Assembly (NCBI RefSeq): GCF_000422685.1
Contig: NZ_AUGN01000009.1
Location: 124,001-188,000, forward strand
Length of the DNA: 64,000 nt
Source: Flavobacterium gelidilacus DSM 15343
Lineage (GTDB): Bacteria; Bacteroidota; Bacteroidia; Flavobacteriales; Flavobacteriaceae
Direction: 5' to 3'
Below are positions 26,031-34,792 of this stretch, piece after piece. Below the pieces are notes generated by a model. It was not told the origin of the DNA and did no database searches. It worked only from the letters and a program-made list of their open reading frames with translations. Positions within the stretch are counted from its first letter, which is position 1; every line of letters starts with the position of its first letter. A program made the position numbers and the translations under genes.

Positions 26031-26972
26031 ATGACAATTACTCAATTAGTTTATGTGTTAGCTGTTGCAGAGCACAAGAACTTTACCAATGCTGCAGAAA
26101 AATGTTTTGTTACTCAACCCACACTAAGTATGCAAATTCAAAAATTAGAAGAAGAATTAAAGGTTCAGATTTTTGATAGAAGTAAAAAACCAATTCAATT
26201 AACAGAAATTGGTGAAAAAATTGTTAATCAAGCAAAAAATATTGTCAATGAAGCCGGAAGAATTACTGATATTGTAGAACAACAAAAAGGTTATATTGGT
26301 GGTGAGTTTAGAGTTGGAATTATTCCGACAGTAATGCCTACTCTATTACCTATGTTTTTGAGTAATTTTATTAAAAAACATCCAAAAGTAAATTTAATTA
26401 TAGAAGAGCAAACTACAGAAGAAATTATAAAACGTTTAAAAAACGGCCATTTAGATTGTGCTATTGCTGCAACTCCTTTGGAAGAAGAAAATTTAAAAGA
26501 AATTGTCTTATATTATGAACCTTTTGTAGCCTATATTCCTGAAGGAAATTCAATTTCAGCTAAAAAAGAAATAGAAATTAGTGATTTAGATGTAGAAAAT
26601 ATTCTTTTACTACAAGATGGGCATTGCTTTAGAGATGGAATTTTGAATCTCTGCAAAAACAATAAATATTTAAATGAAAATCATTTTCAAATTGAAAGTG
26701 GGAGTTTTGAAACTTTAATAAAATTAGCTGATGAAGGTTTAGGTACAACACTTTTGCCTTACCTACACACATTAGATTTGAATGAAAATAAGAAAAGTAA
26801 ATTAAGACATTTTAAAGACCCGAAACCTGCAAGAGAAGTTAGTTTAATTTATCCGAAAAATGAATTAAAAATACATATTATAGATGCTTTGAGAAGTGTT
26901 ATTTCTGGGGTCGTTAGAGGCGCAATAGCCTTTAGTGACGTTGAAATAATCAGTCCAAAAAAGCAAGCCTAA
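26031..26972 (+). CDS. oxyR: Hydrogen-peroxide sensor OxyR
   Basis: LysR-type activator. The 313-residue protein has an N-terminal winged helix (TQPTLSMQIQKLEEELKVQIF) and a substrate-type C-terminal domain. The peroxide-sensing pair is present at Cys199 (LLLQDGHCFRDG) and Cys208 (LNLCKNN), the same numbering as E. coli OxyR, so the disulfide switch should be intact. It is divergent from dps, a classic OxyR target. A terminator follows directly. Confidence 0.94.
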   Translation: MTITQLVYVLAVAEHKNFTNAAEKCFVTQPTLSMQIQKLEEELKVQIFDRSKKPIQLTEIGEKIVNQAKNIVNEAGRITDIVEQQKGYIGGEFRVGIIPTVMPTLLPMFLSNFIKKHPKVNLIIEEQTTEEIIKRLKNGHLDCAIAATPLEEENLKEIVLYYEPFVAYIPEGNSISAKKEIEISDLDVENILLLQDGHCFRDGILNLCKNNKYLNENHFQIESGSFETLIKLADEGLGTTLLPYLHTLDLNENKKSKLRHFKDPKPAREVSLIYPKNELKIHIIDALRSVISGVVRGAIAFSDVEIISPKKQA

Positions 26973-26973
26973 T

Positions 26974-27006
26974 AAAAAAGGTACGTGAAAACGTACCTTT
27001 TTTATT
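26974..27006 (+). terminator. Terminator after oxyR
   Basis: GGTACGT (26980-26986) and ACGTACC (26991-26997) form a tight four-base-loop hairpin embedded in A and T runs (also usable in reverse by the 27015 gene). Confidence 0.8.
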
Positions 27007-27014
27007 TATATAAA

Positions 27015-27197
27015 TTATTCCATTAAAATTAAACATTGTCTCAACTCTGGCTTTTCTTTTGTGAATTGCATAACCCAACTCATTAATTCTTCTATTTCAT
27101 AAGGTAAAAGCACTTTTAAAGCTTTTTCAAATTCTTTACAAAATAATATTGGGTCAAAACTTACTCGCTCTAAAATTGACTTCGTATACGTAAACAT
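27015..27197 (-). CDS. Small conserved flavobacterial protein
   Basis: A 60-residue protein if read from the second ATG at 27197 (MFTYTKSILERVSFDP); four more residues are possible from 27209. It is hydrophilic and helical, with ILERVSFDPILFCKEFEKAL and LMSWVMQFTKEKPEL. I have the impression of near-identical small proteins in many flavobacteria, but no function is known to me. It is convergent with oxyR across a shared terminator. Confidence 0.75.
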   Translation of the reverse strand: MFTYTKSILERVSFDPILFCKEFEKALKVLLPYEIEELMSWVMQFTKEKPELRQCLILME

Positions 27198-27366
27198 TCT
27201 TGTGGGCATAATACAAAAAATTAAGCGTTAATACTTTTCTTGAACATGTGGTAAATTTACTCAATAAACCATTACTATAACGTTTGCGTATGTGAAATTA
27301 TTGTTATAATTATCTTAAATTATATAAATAACTGATTTTTAGGTAATTATAAAAAAATTAAATACT

Positions 27367-28029
27367 TTAATTCTTAATTGCTCGCAACATCTCTCTTTTC
27401 CCTGGTGCTCCAGGTAATTTTTCTACACTAAAACCTGCATTTAACATAGCTTTTTTTATGGAAGTTCTACAAGCATATGTTACCAAAATTCCTTCTGATA
27501 ATAGAGCATCATACATTTTTTGAAAAATTTCTTCTGACCATAATTCTGGTTGAACATCAAATCCGAAAGCATCAAAATAGATAAGATTATACTTCTCAGA
27601 ATCAGAAATATCTTCAAACTTTTGCTTTCTTTTTGTCAAATTAAAATTGGATGTTATCTTATTTTCCACTTCCCATTCAGATTGATGCATTTTATTAAAA
27701 ATAGATTGATGCGCTAAAGCTTCTAATTCAGAAACATAATTTAGATTTTCAATAATATCTATTTCAACAGGATAAGCTTCTACTCCAACATAATTTATGT
27801 TTTGATTAGTATTTATTGCTTCTAAAAAAGTAATAAATGTATTTAAACCTGTTCCAAAACCGATTTCTAAAATAGAAACGGACTTATCATTTAGTAATGA
27901 AAGTCCGCTTTTTATAAAAACATGTTTTGCTTCTTGTATCGCTCCAAATTTCGAATGATAAGTTTCATTCAATTCGGGTAAAAATATTGAAGTAGAACCG
28001 TCTTTTGTTAGGATAATTTCTTTTTTCAA
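27367..28029 (-). CDS. mnmD: tRNA mnm5s2U34 methyltransferase, MnmD type
   Basis: SAM-dependent methylation of aminomethyl-thiouridine at tRNA wobble position 34 (the last step of mnm5s2U). The 220-residue protein is the stand-alone MnmD domain without the FAD (MnmC1) half. Visible blocks are EIGFGTGLNTFIT (SAM loop), NLIYFDAFGFDVQPELW (DAF motif) and GILVTYACRTSIKKAMLNAGF. The C-terminal PGAPGKREMLRA is typical. Confidence 0.92.
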   Translation of the reverse strand: MKKEIILTKDGSTSIFLPELNETYHSKFGAIQEAKHVFIKSGLSLLNDKSVSILEIGFGTGLNTFITFLEAINTNQNINYVGVEAYPVEIDIIENLNYVSELEALAHQSIFNKMHQSEWEVENKITSNFNLTKRKQKFEDISDSEKYNLIYFDAFGFDVQPELWSEEIFQKMYDALLSEGILVTYACRTSIKKAMLNAGFSVEKLPGAPGKREMLRAIKN

Positions 28030-28056
28030 ATTTTAAATCTTTGAAATTATTATTTT

Positions 28057-28506
28057 TTATTTTGGAATTTCTCCTATGTATAGTTTTTTAATCCTAGGAA
28101 TTGGTCCACTACATTTTTGTTGATGACAAGCAATACAAGCATCAACTCCATTATTAAAGTGTTCTTTAGCGTTCTTTGGATCTTTATAGATTAATTCTTG
28201 TGAATCAATAAATATTTTGGCCTGTTTCTTGAAAAAAGTATCTCTAACTTGCTTGTTAGTCATCACAGATTCATGAATCTTTAAGAAATGTTGAGGAAAC
28301 TCACCAATTGTATCGCCTTTGATGATTTTTTCTTTCAAACGCTGGTTATCCACATACATTTGTTCCATCAAAGCGGCCATTTCTGACATTTCATACATTT
28401 CAAAGCCATCGTCAACTTTTTTAGTTTCTGATTCAGCAGCTATTTTATCTTCGTCTTTACATGAAAATAAAAATACTATTAAAAAGATATAAAGTAAACC
28501 TTTCAT
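28057..28506 (-). CDS. Cytochrome c'-like lipoprotein
   Basis: The 149-residue protein has a lipoprotein signal (LIVFLFSCKDE, Cys16), a predicted mainly helical body and a single haem-binding motif CIACHQQKC near the C-terminus (Cys124, Cys127, His128). A C-terminal CxxCH in a protein of this size is the layout of class II cytochromes c (c' type), although sequence identity cannot be judged by eye. Its start overlaps the stop of the DUF4920 gene by one base (TAATG), so the pair is translationally coupled. Confidence 0.7.
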   Translation of the reverse strand: MKGLLYIFLIVFLFSCKDEDKIAAESETKKVDDGFEMYEMSEMAALMEQMYVDNQRLKEKIIKGDTIGEFPQHFLKIHESVMTNKQVRDTFFKKQAKIFIDSQELIYKDPKNAKEHFNNGVDACIACHQQKCSGPIPRIKKLYIGEIPK

Positions 28507-29003
28507 TATTTCTTAATTAAAACACCATCTGCCATGAATAAATATTTTTTCTTTGGCTCTTTAATACTATCGATTGAAGCTTGAGATTTACCTGCATCTT
28601 CAGCATAATGTTTTAAATCAGAAACACTTACTTCACTAACATAAGCTTTTCCACTAACTACAACTTCTTTGTTTTCTGCATTCATAGGCACAAAATAAGC
28701 ATAGTCTTTAAATTTTACGAACGTTTCTTTGTCATTATCTAAAGCTACATTCATCCAACAACCTTTCTCTTGGCATACATTTTTAATTGTTGAACTAAAT
28801 TTTAAATCTACTGTATCACCCGGGTTTAAATCTCCAAATTTTGAAGTCATTTCTTGATAAGTTAAAACTCCATCTGTGTTAATTGAATCCCCAAATACTG
28901 CATATTCAACTTGTGGTTCTGTAGCTGCAACTTCTGCTTCATTTTCTTTTTTACAACTAACTAATGCTACTAAAAAGGCTGATGCCAAAACTATTTTTTT
29001 CAT
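28506..29003 (-). CDS. DUF4920 lipoprotein
   Basis: The 165-residue protein has a lipobox ending VSCKKE (Cys17) and the DUF4920 domain: AVFGDSINTDGVLTYQEM, FSSTIKNVCQEKGCWMNV (two conserved Cys), FVKFKDYAYFVP and the C-terminal KKKYLFMADGVLI. DUF4920 proteins are cell-envelope proteins of unknown role, and the CQEKGCWM pair could bind a metal. It is the first gene of a two-gene unit with a haem lipoprotein. Confidence 0.85.
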   Translation of the reverse strand: MKKIVLASAFLVALVSCKKENEAEVAATEPQVEYAVFGDSINTDGVLTYQEMTSKFGDLNPGDTVDLKFSSTIKNVCQEKGCWMNVALDNDKETFVKFKDYAYFVPMNAENKEVVVSGKAYVSEVSVSDLKHYAEDAGKSQASIDSIKEPKKKYLFMADGVLIKK

Positions 29004-29170
29004 TATTATTACTTTTAGATTTGAACAAAAATAGTCACTTTTGTTTAAAAGAAGTATTATTGTTAAAAATATTTTTCATATATTTTTGCTAAAACTGAAT
29101 TAAAACTCATTCAAATTCTTAAATTTGCAAAAAATTAAAACGATTTCGTTATACTATTAAATTATTCAAA

Positions 29171-30238
29171 ATGACTACAAATACTCTTAATGATATTGAA
29201 ATTATAAAAGCACCAACTTCAAAAATTGATTCGGTAGATTTTCAAAATTTAGCTTTTGGAAATGTATTTACCGATCATATGTTAGTTTGTGATTATAAAG
29301 ATGGGCAATGGGAAAAGCCTGTAATTAAACCATACGCACCATTTTTAATGGATCCATCAGCAAAAGTTTTTCACTACGGTCAAGCTATTTTTGAAGGTAT
29401 GAAAGCTTACAAAGATGTAAATGATGACATTTGGTTGTTTAGACCAGATCAAAATTTTGAACGTTTTAATAAAAGTGCAGTCAGAATGGCAATGCCAGAA
29501 GTTCCTGAATTTGTATTTATGGAAGGTTTAAAAGAACTGATTCGTTTAGAAAAAGATTGGGTACAAAAAGGATTAGGAAACTCATTATACCTAAGACCAT
29601 TTATGATAGCAACAGGAACTGGTGTAATCGCAGCTCCATCGCAAGAATATAGATTTATGATTATTCTTTCACCAGCAAAATCATATTATTCTGGTGAAGT
29701 TAAAGTTATTATTGCTGAACATTTTAGTAGAGCTGCAAATGGTGGAATTGGTGCTGCAAAAGCAGCTGGAAATTATTCAGCTCAATTTTATCCAACAAAA
29801 TTAGCTAACGAAAAAGGGTATCAACAAATTATTTGGACGGATGATGCTACACATACAAAATTAGAAGAAGCTGGAACAATGAATGTATTCTTTAGAATTA
29901 ATGATACATTATTTACTGCTCCAACAAGTGAAAGAATTTTAGATGGTATTACTCGAAAAAGTGTAATTGATTTAGTAAATAAAGAAAATATAGCTCTAGA
30001 AGTTCGCACTGTATTAGTTGACGAATTAGTTGAAGCTGCTAAAAATGGCTCACTAAAAGAAATTTTTGGTGCAGGAACTGCTGCTGTAATAAATCCAATT
30101 GTTGGTTTTTCATATAAAGATGAATATTATGAATTACCAAAACTAGAAAAACCAATGGCTTTAAAAATCAAACAAAAATTAACAAATATCCAAAACAAAC
30201 TTGAAGAAGATGTTTTTGGTTGGACTGTTAAAATTTAG
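29171..30238 (+). CDS. ilvE: Branched-chain amino acid aminotransferase
   Basis: PLP transaminase for Leu, Ile and Val. The 355-residue length is that of the longer class IV type. Blocks are FHYGQAIFEGMKAYK, LYLRPFMIATG, AAGNYSAQFYPTKLANEKGY (PLP Lys region), EEAGTMNVFFRI and EIFGAGTAAVINPI. A -7 element TAAATTTG lies at 29120-29127. A strong terminator follows. Confidence 0.94.
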   Translation: MTTNTLNDIEIIKAPTSKIDSVDFQNLAFGNVFTDHMLVCDYKDGQWEKPVIKPYAPFLMDPSAKVFHYGQAIFEGMKAYKDVNDDIWLFRPDQNFERFNKSAVRMAMPEVPEFVFMEGLKELIRLEKDWVQKGLGNSLYLRPFMIATGTGVIAAPSQEYRFMIILSPAKSYYSGEVKVIIAEHFSRAANGGIGAAKAAGNYSAQFYPTKLANEKGYQQIIWTDDATHTKLEEAGTMNVFFRINDTLFTAPTSERILDGITRKSVIDLVNKENIALEVRTVLVDELVEAAKNGSLKEIFGAGTAAVINPIVGFSYKDEYYELPKLEKPMALKIKQKLTNIQNKLEEDVFGWTVKI

Positions 30239-30285
30239 TATTCAATTTACAAATTTTAGTTTACAGAAAGTTGAATTTAGAATCT

Positions 30286-30322
30286 AAAAAAAAGCGATTT
30301 TCATTTGAAAATCGCTTTTTTT
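30286..30322. terminator. Terminator between ilvE and the MazG-like gene
   Basis: A-run plus AAGCGATTTT pairs with AAAATCGCTT plus T-run around a short loop. It serves ilvE and possibly the convergent minus-strand gene. Confidence 0.85.
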
Positions 30323-30350
30323 CTGCCTTCTGATTTCTGAGAACTTATAA

Positions 30351-30734
30351 CTATTTAAGAATAGTTTCAAAATTAGGTTTAAAGTAATTTGGTCCTTTCA
30401 TTACTTTTCCGTCTTCTCTATAAATTGGTCTACCGTCATGATCTAACTTACTCATGTTACTGCGTTGAATTTCCTCAAAAACAGCTTCTATTTTATGTTG
30501 CAAACCATGTTCTAAAATAGTTCCACATAAAATATATAGCATATCTCCTAATGCATCAGCAATTTCAGTCAAATCGTTATTTTGAACAGCTTCTAAATAT
30601 TCTTCGTTTTCTTCTTTCATCAAGTTAAAACGCAATTCATTTTTGCTAATTCCTAAATCTGCTTTCATTTCATTAGAAACTTCTAATCCAAAAGAAGTAT
30701 GAAATTCAGCTACCGCTTCTAATTGTCTTTTCAT
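30351..30734 (-). CDS. MazG-like nucleotide pyrophosphohydrolase
   Basis: The 127-residue protein has the all-alpha NTP-PPase motif EENEEYLEAVQNNDLTEIADALGD (EExxE and ExxD metal-binding acids) and a C-terminal DGRPIYREDGKVMKGPNYFKP segment seen in phosphoribosyl-ATP-pyrophosphatase-like relatives. It should hydrolyse a nucleoside triphosphate to monophosphate and pyrophosphate, probably house-cleaning. Histidine genes are not near, so HisE function is unlikely. Confidence 0.85.
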   Translation of the reverse strand: MKRQLEAVAEFHTSFGLEVSNEMKADLGISKNELRFNLMKEENEEYLEAVQNNDLTEIADALGDMLYILCGTILEHGLQHKIEAVFEEIQRSNMSKLDHDGRPIYREDGKVMKGPNYFKPNFETILK

Positions 30735-30816
30735 TATAGATTATTTTTTATTTTTGTTGTTGCAAATTATATTTTTTATGGCTTCAAAGTGTTATTTTTG
30801 CCTTAAAATTATCACT

Positions 30817-31011
30817 ATGTTTTCAACAAACCAGCTCTATTTTGCAATATTTTTTGTTATAACCTTCACTATAGCAATGATTTATGTATATAAAAAGGAT
30901 TTTAAGCTACATAAATTGTACTACAAAGGCAGTAGTAAATGGGTTTTAGTCGGATTTTTATCTTTCGTTGCAATTTTATTTATTTTAAAATATTATTTGA
31001 AAAATAATTAA
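30817..31011 (+). CDS. Small two-helix membrane protein
   Basis: The frame is open from 30754, but the ATG at 30817 (MFSTNQLYFAIFF) fits better: a -7 element TATTTTTG (30793-30800) lies between the two, 16 bases before it. The 64-residue product has two membrane helices (LYFAIFFVITFTIAMIYVY and WVLVGFLSFVAILFILKYY) with a positively charged loop. No family can be named; such proteins are common in this order. Confidence 0.7.
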   Translation: MFSTNQLYFAIFFVITFTIAMIYVYKKDFKLHKLYYKGSSKWVLVGFLSFVAILFILKYYLKNN

Positions 31012-31049
31012 TATATTTGATAAATATTAATGAAAAAAGCTTTTTTTTA

Positions 31050-32132
31050 ATGAAAATACTGAAGTATATATTTTTACTTCTACTTCTTTGTGGTATTGCG
31101 GGTTTTGTATTTATTGCAACTCAACCGGGAGAATACACAATTACAAAAAGTAAAGAAATTAGCGCCTCTAAAGATGTTGTTTTTAATTATGTAAAAGATT
31201 TCAACAACTGGAATTTATGGAATTCCAATATTGATTCAACTTCTTCCAAAGAATTATTTTCTGAAGACTCAAAAATTTATACAATTTCTAATGGAAATGA
31301 ATCTATAATATATGAAACATTAAAACTATATGATTCTGATTCTATTGCTCAAAAATTAACGCAAGATAATCTTACTCATAATTTAGTTTGGAAATTTACA
31401 TCTACAAAAGAAGGAACATTACTTACTTGTGAAATGAAAGGAACAATGACACTAAAACAAAAAGTCTTTTCTGTCCTTCAAGGTGGTGCCCAAAATTATT
31501 TAGGAGACGATATTCAAAAGAGTTTAAAAAATATTGATAAGTACTTGACAAGTCAATTAAATAAATTTAACATAAAAATATTTGGTTTAGTTACTAAAGA
31601 AGGTACTCTTTTTATCAAGCAAATTGATAGTAGCTCCATTAAAAATTTTAGTTCAATTTCTAGAATTAAAATTCCTGAACTAATTAAGTTTGCAAAAGAA
31701 AATTCAATAAATTATACTGAAGCTCCTTTTGTTTTATTTGATCATTGGAACACAACTAACAACAATACAAAATTTTCAATTTGTTTGCCCGTAAAAGAAG
31801 AAATTATCACTTCAGAAGGTAGTGATGTTCTTGGAGGAGAATTGTTCGAATATAGAGCCGTAAAAGTCACCCTTACAGGAGATCACTCACACATAAGAAA
31901 AGCATGGGAAGAAGGATTTAAATATATAGAAAGAAATAAATTATCTATAGATTTAAATGGTAGTTATGTTGAAGCCTATAAAGTTTCATCACCAAATGAA
32001 AAAGAGCCTTCAAAATGGATAACTGATATATATATTCCTATAAAAGTCGCTGCTGCTCCAAAAATAAAGCCTGTTTTTACAAATTCTGTTAATGAACCAA
32101 TTACTGAAACGGCTCCTACTCTAACGGAATAA
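31050..32132 (+). CDS. SRPBCC plus GyrI-like domain membrane-anchored protein
   Basis: The ATG at 31050 is preferred over an upstream TTG at 31017, giving 360 residues. One N-terminal membrane helix (ILKYIFLLLLLCGIAGFVF) is followed by a SRPBCC/START-like ligand-binding domain (EISASKDVVFNYVKDFNNWNLWN, residues about 35-180). After a linker comes a GyrI-like effector-binding domain (about 185-345; FVLFDHWN, YIPIKV). The two binding domains suggest a sensor or small-molecule sink. The C-terminal tail is Pro/Thr rich. Confidence 0.75.
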   Translation: MKILKYIFLLLLLCGIAGFVFIATQPGEYTITKSKEISASKDVVFNYVKDFNNWNLWNSNIDSTSSKELFSEDSKIYTISNGNESIIYETLKLYDSDSIAQKLTQDNLTHNLVWKFTSTKEGTLLTCEMKGTMTLKQKVFSVLQGGAQNYLGDDIQKSLKNIDKYLTSQLNKFNIKIFGLVTKEGTLFIKQIDSSSIKNFSSISRIKIPELIKFAKENSINYTEAPFVLFDHWNTTNNNTKFSICLPVKEEIITSEGSDVLGGELFEYRAVKVTLTGDHSHIRKAWEEGFKYIERNKLSIDLNGSYVEAYKVSSPNEKEPSKWITDIYIPIKVAAAPKIKPVFTNSVNEPITETAPTLTE

Positions 32133-32150
32133 TATTTAAACTTACAATAG

Positions 32151-32645
32151 TTGAATACCTATATTTATATTGAAAAAGTTTCATTGTTAAAAACAATTAC
32201 TGGAAATATAATGTTAATTTCAGGAATTATTGGGCTGTGTTTTATTAATATTAAACTTGGTCCAGAATTAATATTTATATGGATTTTACTTTGTTTTATT
32301 GGTTTATTTTTAATTTCAACTCAAGGGTTTAAAATCAATTTTAAATCGAGAAGTTATATGTTTCTAAATTCAATTTATGGATTTCATTTTGGCTTTAATT
32401 ATAACTATTTTCCAAAAGTAAGTTACATTTCTTTATTTGAAACAACTGTAAAACAAAAGATTGGAGGCCGTGGATTTAATCCAGCTGAAGCAACTTTGTC
32501 AGGTAAGAAAGTAAAAATAAACTTCTTCGATGAAGACAACAGACCTATTACAATCTACATAGCTAATAATAGATCTGAAGCTTTAGAAATTAGAAAAAAT
32601 TTACAAGCATTACACACAGTGAAAATAATTGATAATTTCAATTAA
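32151..32645 (+). CDS. Membrane protein of unknown function
   Basis: The 164-residue frame starts at TTG (32151); the next ATG at 32211 would leave 144 residues and remove part of the first membrane helix, so TTG is favoured but uncertain. Two membrane helices near the N-terminus (NIMLISGIIGLCFINI and FIWILLCFIGLFLIST) are followed by a soluble beta-rich domain (GGRGFNPAEATLSGKKVKINFF). The gene follows the SRPBCC-GyrI gene by 18 bases and may be cotranscribed with it. Family not recognised. Confidence 0.6.
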   Translation: MNTYIYIEKVSLLKTITGNIMLISGIIGLCFINIKLGPELIFIWILLCFIGLFLISTQGFKINFKSRSYMFLNSIYGFHFGFNYNYFPKVSYISLFETTVKQKIGGRGFNPAEATLSGKKVKINFFDEDNRPITIYIANNRSEALEIRKNLQALHTVKIIDNFN

Positions 32646-32651
32646 TGTAAT

Positions 32652-33368
32652 CTAATCCTTCAACAAATGCCTAACAACAGTTTCAGCCGCTTGTAATCCA
32701 AATTGGGCTGGCATCCAACTATTAGTTCCATAAAACGATTTTTTATAATTTGCTCCATCAGTCTTTTTTAAACTTGTAGGTTCTGGAATTTCTGTAGAAA
32801 AAACTGCTTTTACACCTTTATTTATCTTTACTTTTTTCAACCTTTTTCTAATATTTTTAGCTAAAGGACAATCTTTCGTTTTACTAATATCTTTAACAAA
32901 AACCTTACTTGAATCATACTTTCCACCTGCACCCATACAACTGATTACTTTTACTTTTTTTCGTTTGGCCGAAATAATTAAATTCAGTTTTGGCGTTACA
33001 CTATCAATACAGTCTAAAACATAATCATATTCAGTGGTTACAATTTCTGTTGCTCTTTCTGGTGAAAGAAATTCTTCAACTTTTGTTAATTCTAATTCAG
33101 GGTTTATATCTAATAACCTATTAGCTACAATATCAACTTTAGTTTTCCCAATGGTTGAATGTAAAGCAGGTAATTGTCTGTTTATGTTCGTAATATCAAC
33201 TGTATCTCCATCAACGATAGTCATTTTTCCTATTCCAGCACGAACTAAAAATTCGGCTGCAAAACTTCCTACACCACCAAGTCCAACTACTAATAAATTT
33301 GCGTTTCTTAACTTGTTTATTCCTTCTTCTTTAAAGAGTAATTCCGCTCTTTCTTGCCATTGTGCCAT
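32652..33368 (-). CDS. tcdA: tRNA threonylcarbamoyladenosine dehydratase
   Basis: E1-like enzyme that cyclises t6A37 in tRNA using ATP. The 238-residue protein shows the adenylation nucleotide loop VVGLGGVGSFAAEFLVRAG, DGDTVDITNINRQ, DCIDSVTPK and CMGAGGKYD. The late DCPLAKNIRKRLKK segment is typical of TcdA rather than ThiF or MoeB. It lies 97 bases downstream of tatD with a TTCAG repeat in the gap. Confidence 0.92.
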   Translation of the reverse strand: MAQWQERAELLFKEEGINKLRNANLLVVGLGGVGSFAAEFLVRAGIGKMTIVDGDTVDITNINRQLPALHSTIGKTKVDIVANRLLDINPELELTKVEEFLSPERATEIVTTEYDYVLDCIDSVTPKLNLIISAKRKKVKVISCMGAGGKYDSSKVFVKDISKTKDCPLAKNIRKRLKKVKINKGVKAVFSTEIPEPTSLKKTDGANYKKSFYGTNSWMPAQFGLQAAETVVRHLLKD

Positions 33369-33407
33369 TTTTCTGTTTGGTTATAAGTTTATTGGGTTAT
33401 AAGGTTT

Positions 33408-33452
33408 AATCTGAACTTGCTTGTGCTGAATTCATTTCAGTATTTCAGATTC
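33408..33452 (-). repeat. TTCAG dispersed repeat, copy between tatD and tcdA
   Basis: Read on the minus strand the core is GAATCTGAAATACTGAAATG, then AATTCAGCACAAGCAAGTTCAG. It matches the copy at 52665-52709 in about 37 of 42 bases and the trp-leader copy at 5491-5535 more weakly. Confidence 0.8.
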
Positions 33453-33465
33453 TTTTCAACTAATT

Positions 33466-34116
33466 CTATTCGTATTTAAAAACTTGATTGAAATTTACTT
33501 TCACAACTTCTTTTAAATCTTCTAATTTTATATTTTTTATGTTTGATGCTTTTTGATAAACATCAATAATTGTATCTTCAATTGTGTCTGTTTCTAGAAA
33601 AAATCTGTCATTGGTAACATATTCAAATACTTCAGACAATTCAGGATTACGAAGTAAATATTTTCCAAATGACAAATAAAATCCATTATCTAAAAGCGAT
33701 TTAGCTACTTGTTTGTTTTTAGAAAAACCGTGAATAATCATTGGGTTTTTAATATTCATTTCTTTTTTAATCGAAATTACTTCCTGAAAAGAAGCTACAC
33801 AATGTAATATTATTGGTTTTGATGTGTTTTGAACTAATTCTATTTGTTGTTGAAAAACTTCTGTTTGCTTTTGAAATGGAATTTCGATTCTTTTATCTAA
33901 ACCACATTCACCTAAAGCTAAACATTCATTAAGTCTTAACTTTTCTTCAATGATATTTAAGTCTGATTTTAATCTGTTTTCATCAATATACCAAGGATGA
34001 ATTCCAATAGAATAGTTAGGAATTGCTTCATCAAACTCCCAAGGATATTGATTTACGACTTCTAAAATAGCATCGTCTTTGGTGTAAGAATGTGTATGTA
34101 AATTGATGAATTCCAT
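33466..34116 (-). CDS. TatD-family metal-dependent hydrolase
   Basis: The 216-residue protein is a short TatD-type amidohydrolase: metal ligands in INLHTHSY (His6, His8), ALGECGLDKR (Glu), ILHCVAS (His) and IIHGFS (His) and the Asp in FLETDTIED. The family acts on DNA or other phosphoester/ester substrates, so a nuclease function is plausible. It overlaps the DUF1684 gene by one base (TAATG). Confidence 0.85.
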   Translation of the reverse strand: MEFINLHTHSYTKDDAILEVVNQYPWEFDEAIPNYSIGIHPWYIDENRLKSDLNIIEEKLRLNECLALGECGLDKRIEIPFQKQTEVFQQQIELVQNTSKPIILHCVASFQEVISIKKEMNIKNPMIIHGFSKNKQVAKSLLDNGFYLSFGKYLLRNPELSEVFEYVTNDRFFLETDTIEDTIIDVYQKASNIKNIKLEDLKEVVKVNFNQVFKYE

Positions 34117-34712
34117 TAGTCGTGAAACTTTTTAACTCCAGCATTAATCGCGACAGCTAATTCATTTTCTAAAGGAACAATTGGACAAGAATACTCATGA
34201 TTATAAGCACAATATGGATTGTAAGCTTTATTAAAATCTATAATTATTTCTTTAGATTTTGGAACTTTAATATCTAAAAATCTTCCACCTCCATAGGTTT
34301 CAATTCCGTTTGTTTCGTCTAAAAACGGTAAGAATAAATAATCTTTAAAACCTTTTCTCTTCGATAAATCAATATTTCTGTAAACCGTTAGAACTAATTC
34401 TTTTGAATCAATCGTAAAATGCAATTCACCATATTTTATATACTTTGGTTTTCTTGCAGTTGTTGTTGGCATTTCAAAAGGTTTTTGTTTTTTTAGCTTA
34501 ATAAATTTGGCTTTAACAACATACTTTTCATCTATTGGAAAAAAATCTAATCCTTCAAAATGTAATCTGTCTTCTTGGGTTAATGGACTATGAAGCGAAT
34601 CGCCAAATGAAACATTCAATGCTTCTTGATATTCTTTACTTGTTTGCACTTTTTCTTCTTGAGCAAAAAGATTTAAAGTTAATAACAGGAAAATATAGCT
34701 AAGGTTTTTCAT
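34116..34712 (-). CDS. DUF1684 secreted protein
   Basis: The 198-residue protein has a signal peptide (YIFLLLTLNLFAQ) and the DUF1684 signature: YGELHFTIDSKELVLTVYRN, GLEFL-like LFLPFLDETNG, ETYGGGRFLDI and the C-terminal NPYCAYNHEYSCPIVPLENEL. The NPYCAY and CP Cys residues are typical. DUF1684 proteins have no proven function. Translationally coupled to the TatD gene. Confidence 0.85.
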   Translation of the reverse strand: MKNLSYIFLLLTLNLFAQEEKVQTSKEYQEALNVSFGDSLHSPLTQEDRLHFEGLDFFPIDEKYVVKAKFIKLKKQKPFEMPTTTARKPKYIKYGELHFTIDSKELVLTVYRNIDLSKRKGFKDYLFLPFLDETNGIETYGGGRFLDIKVPKSKEIIIDFNKAYNPYCAYNHEYSCPIVPLENELAVAINAGVKKFHD

Positions 34713-34792
34713 TTCAATTTTTTTACAAAAATATATATTTTAAATTACATTCATTTCTTTTAGTCTTTTGTATTTTTGTGCTTTCAAAAGAT

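Noticed and set aside
30351..30734. HisE (phosphoribosyl-ATP pyrophosphatase)
   Set aside because: Length and C-terminal block resemble it, but no his genes are nearby and the EExxE region is MazG-like; a general NTP pyrophosphohydrolase is safer.
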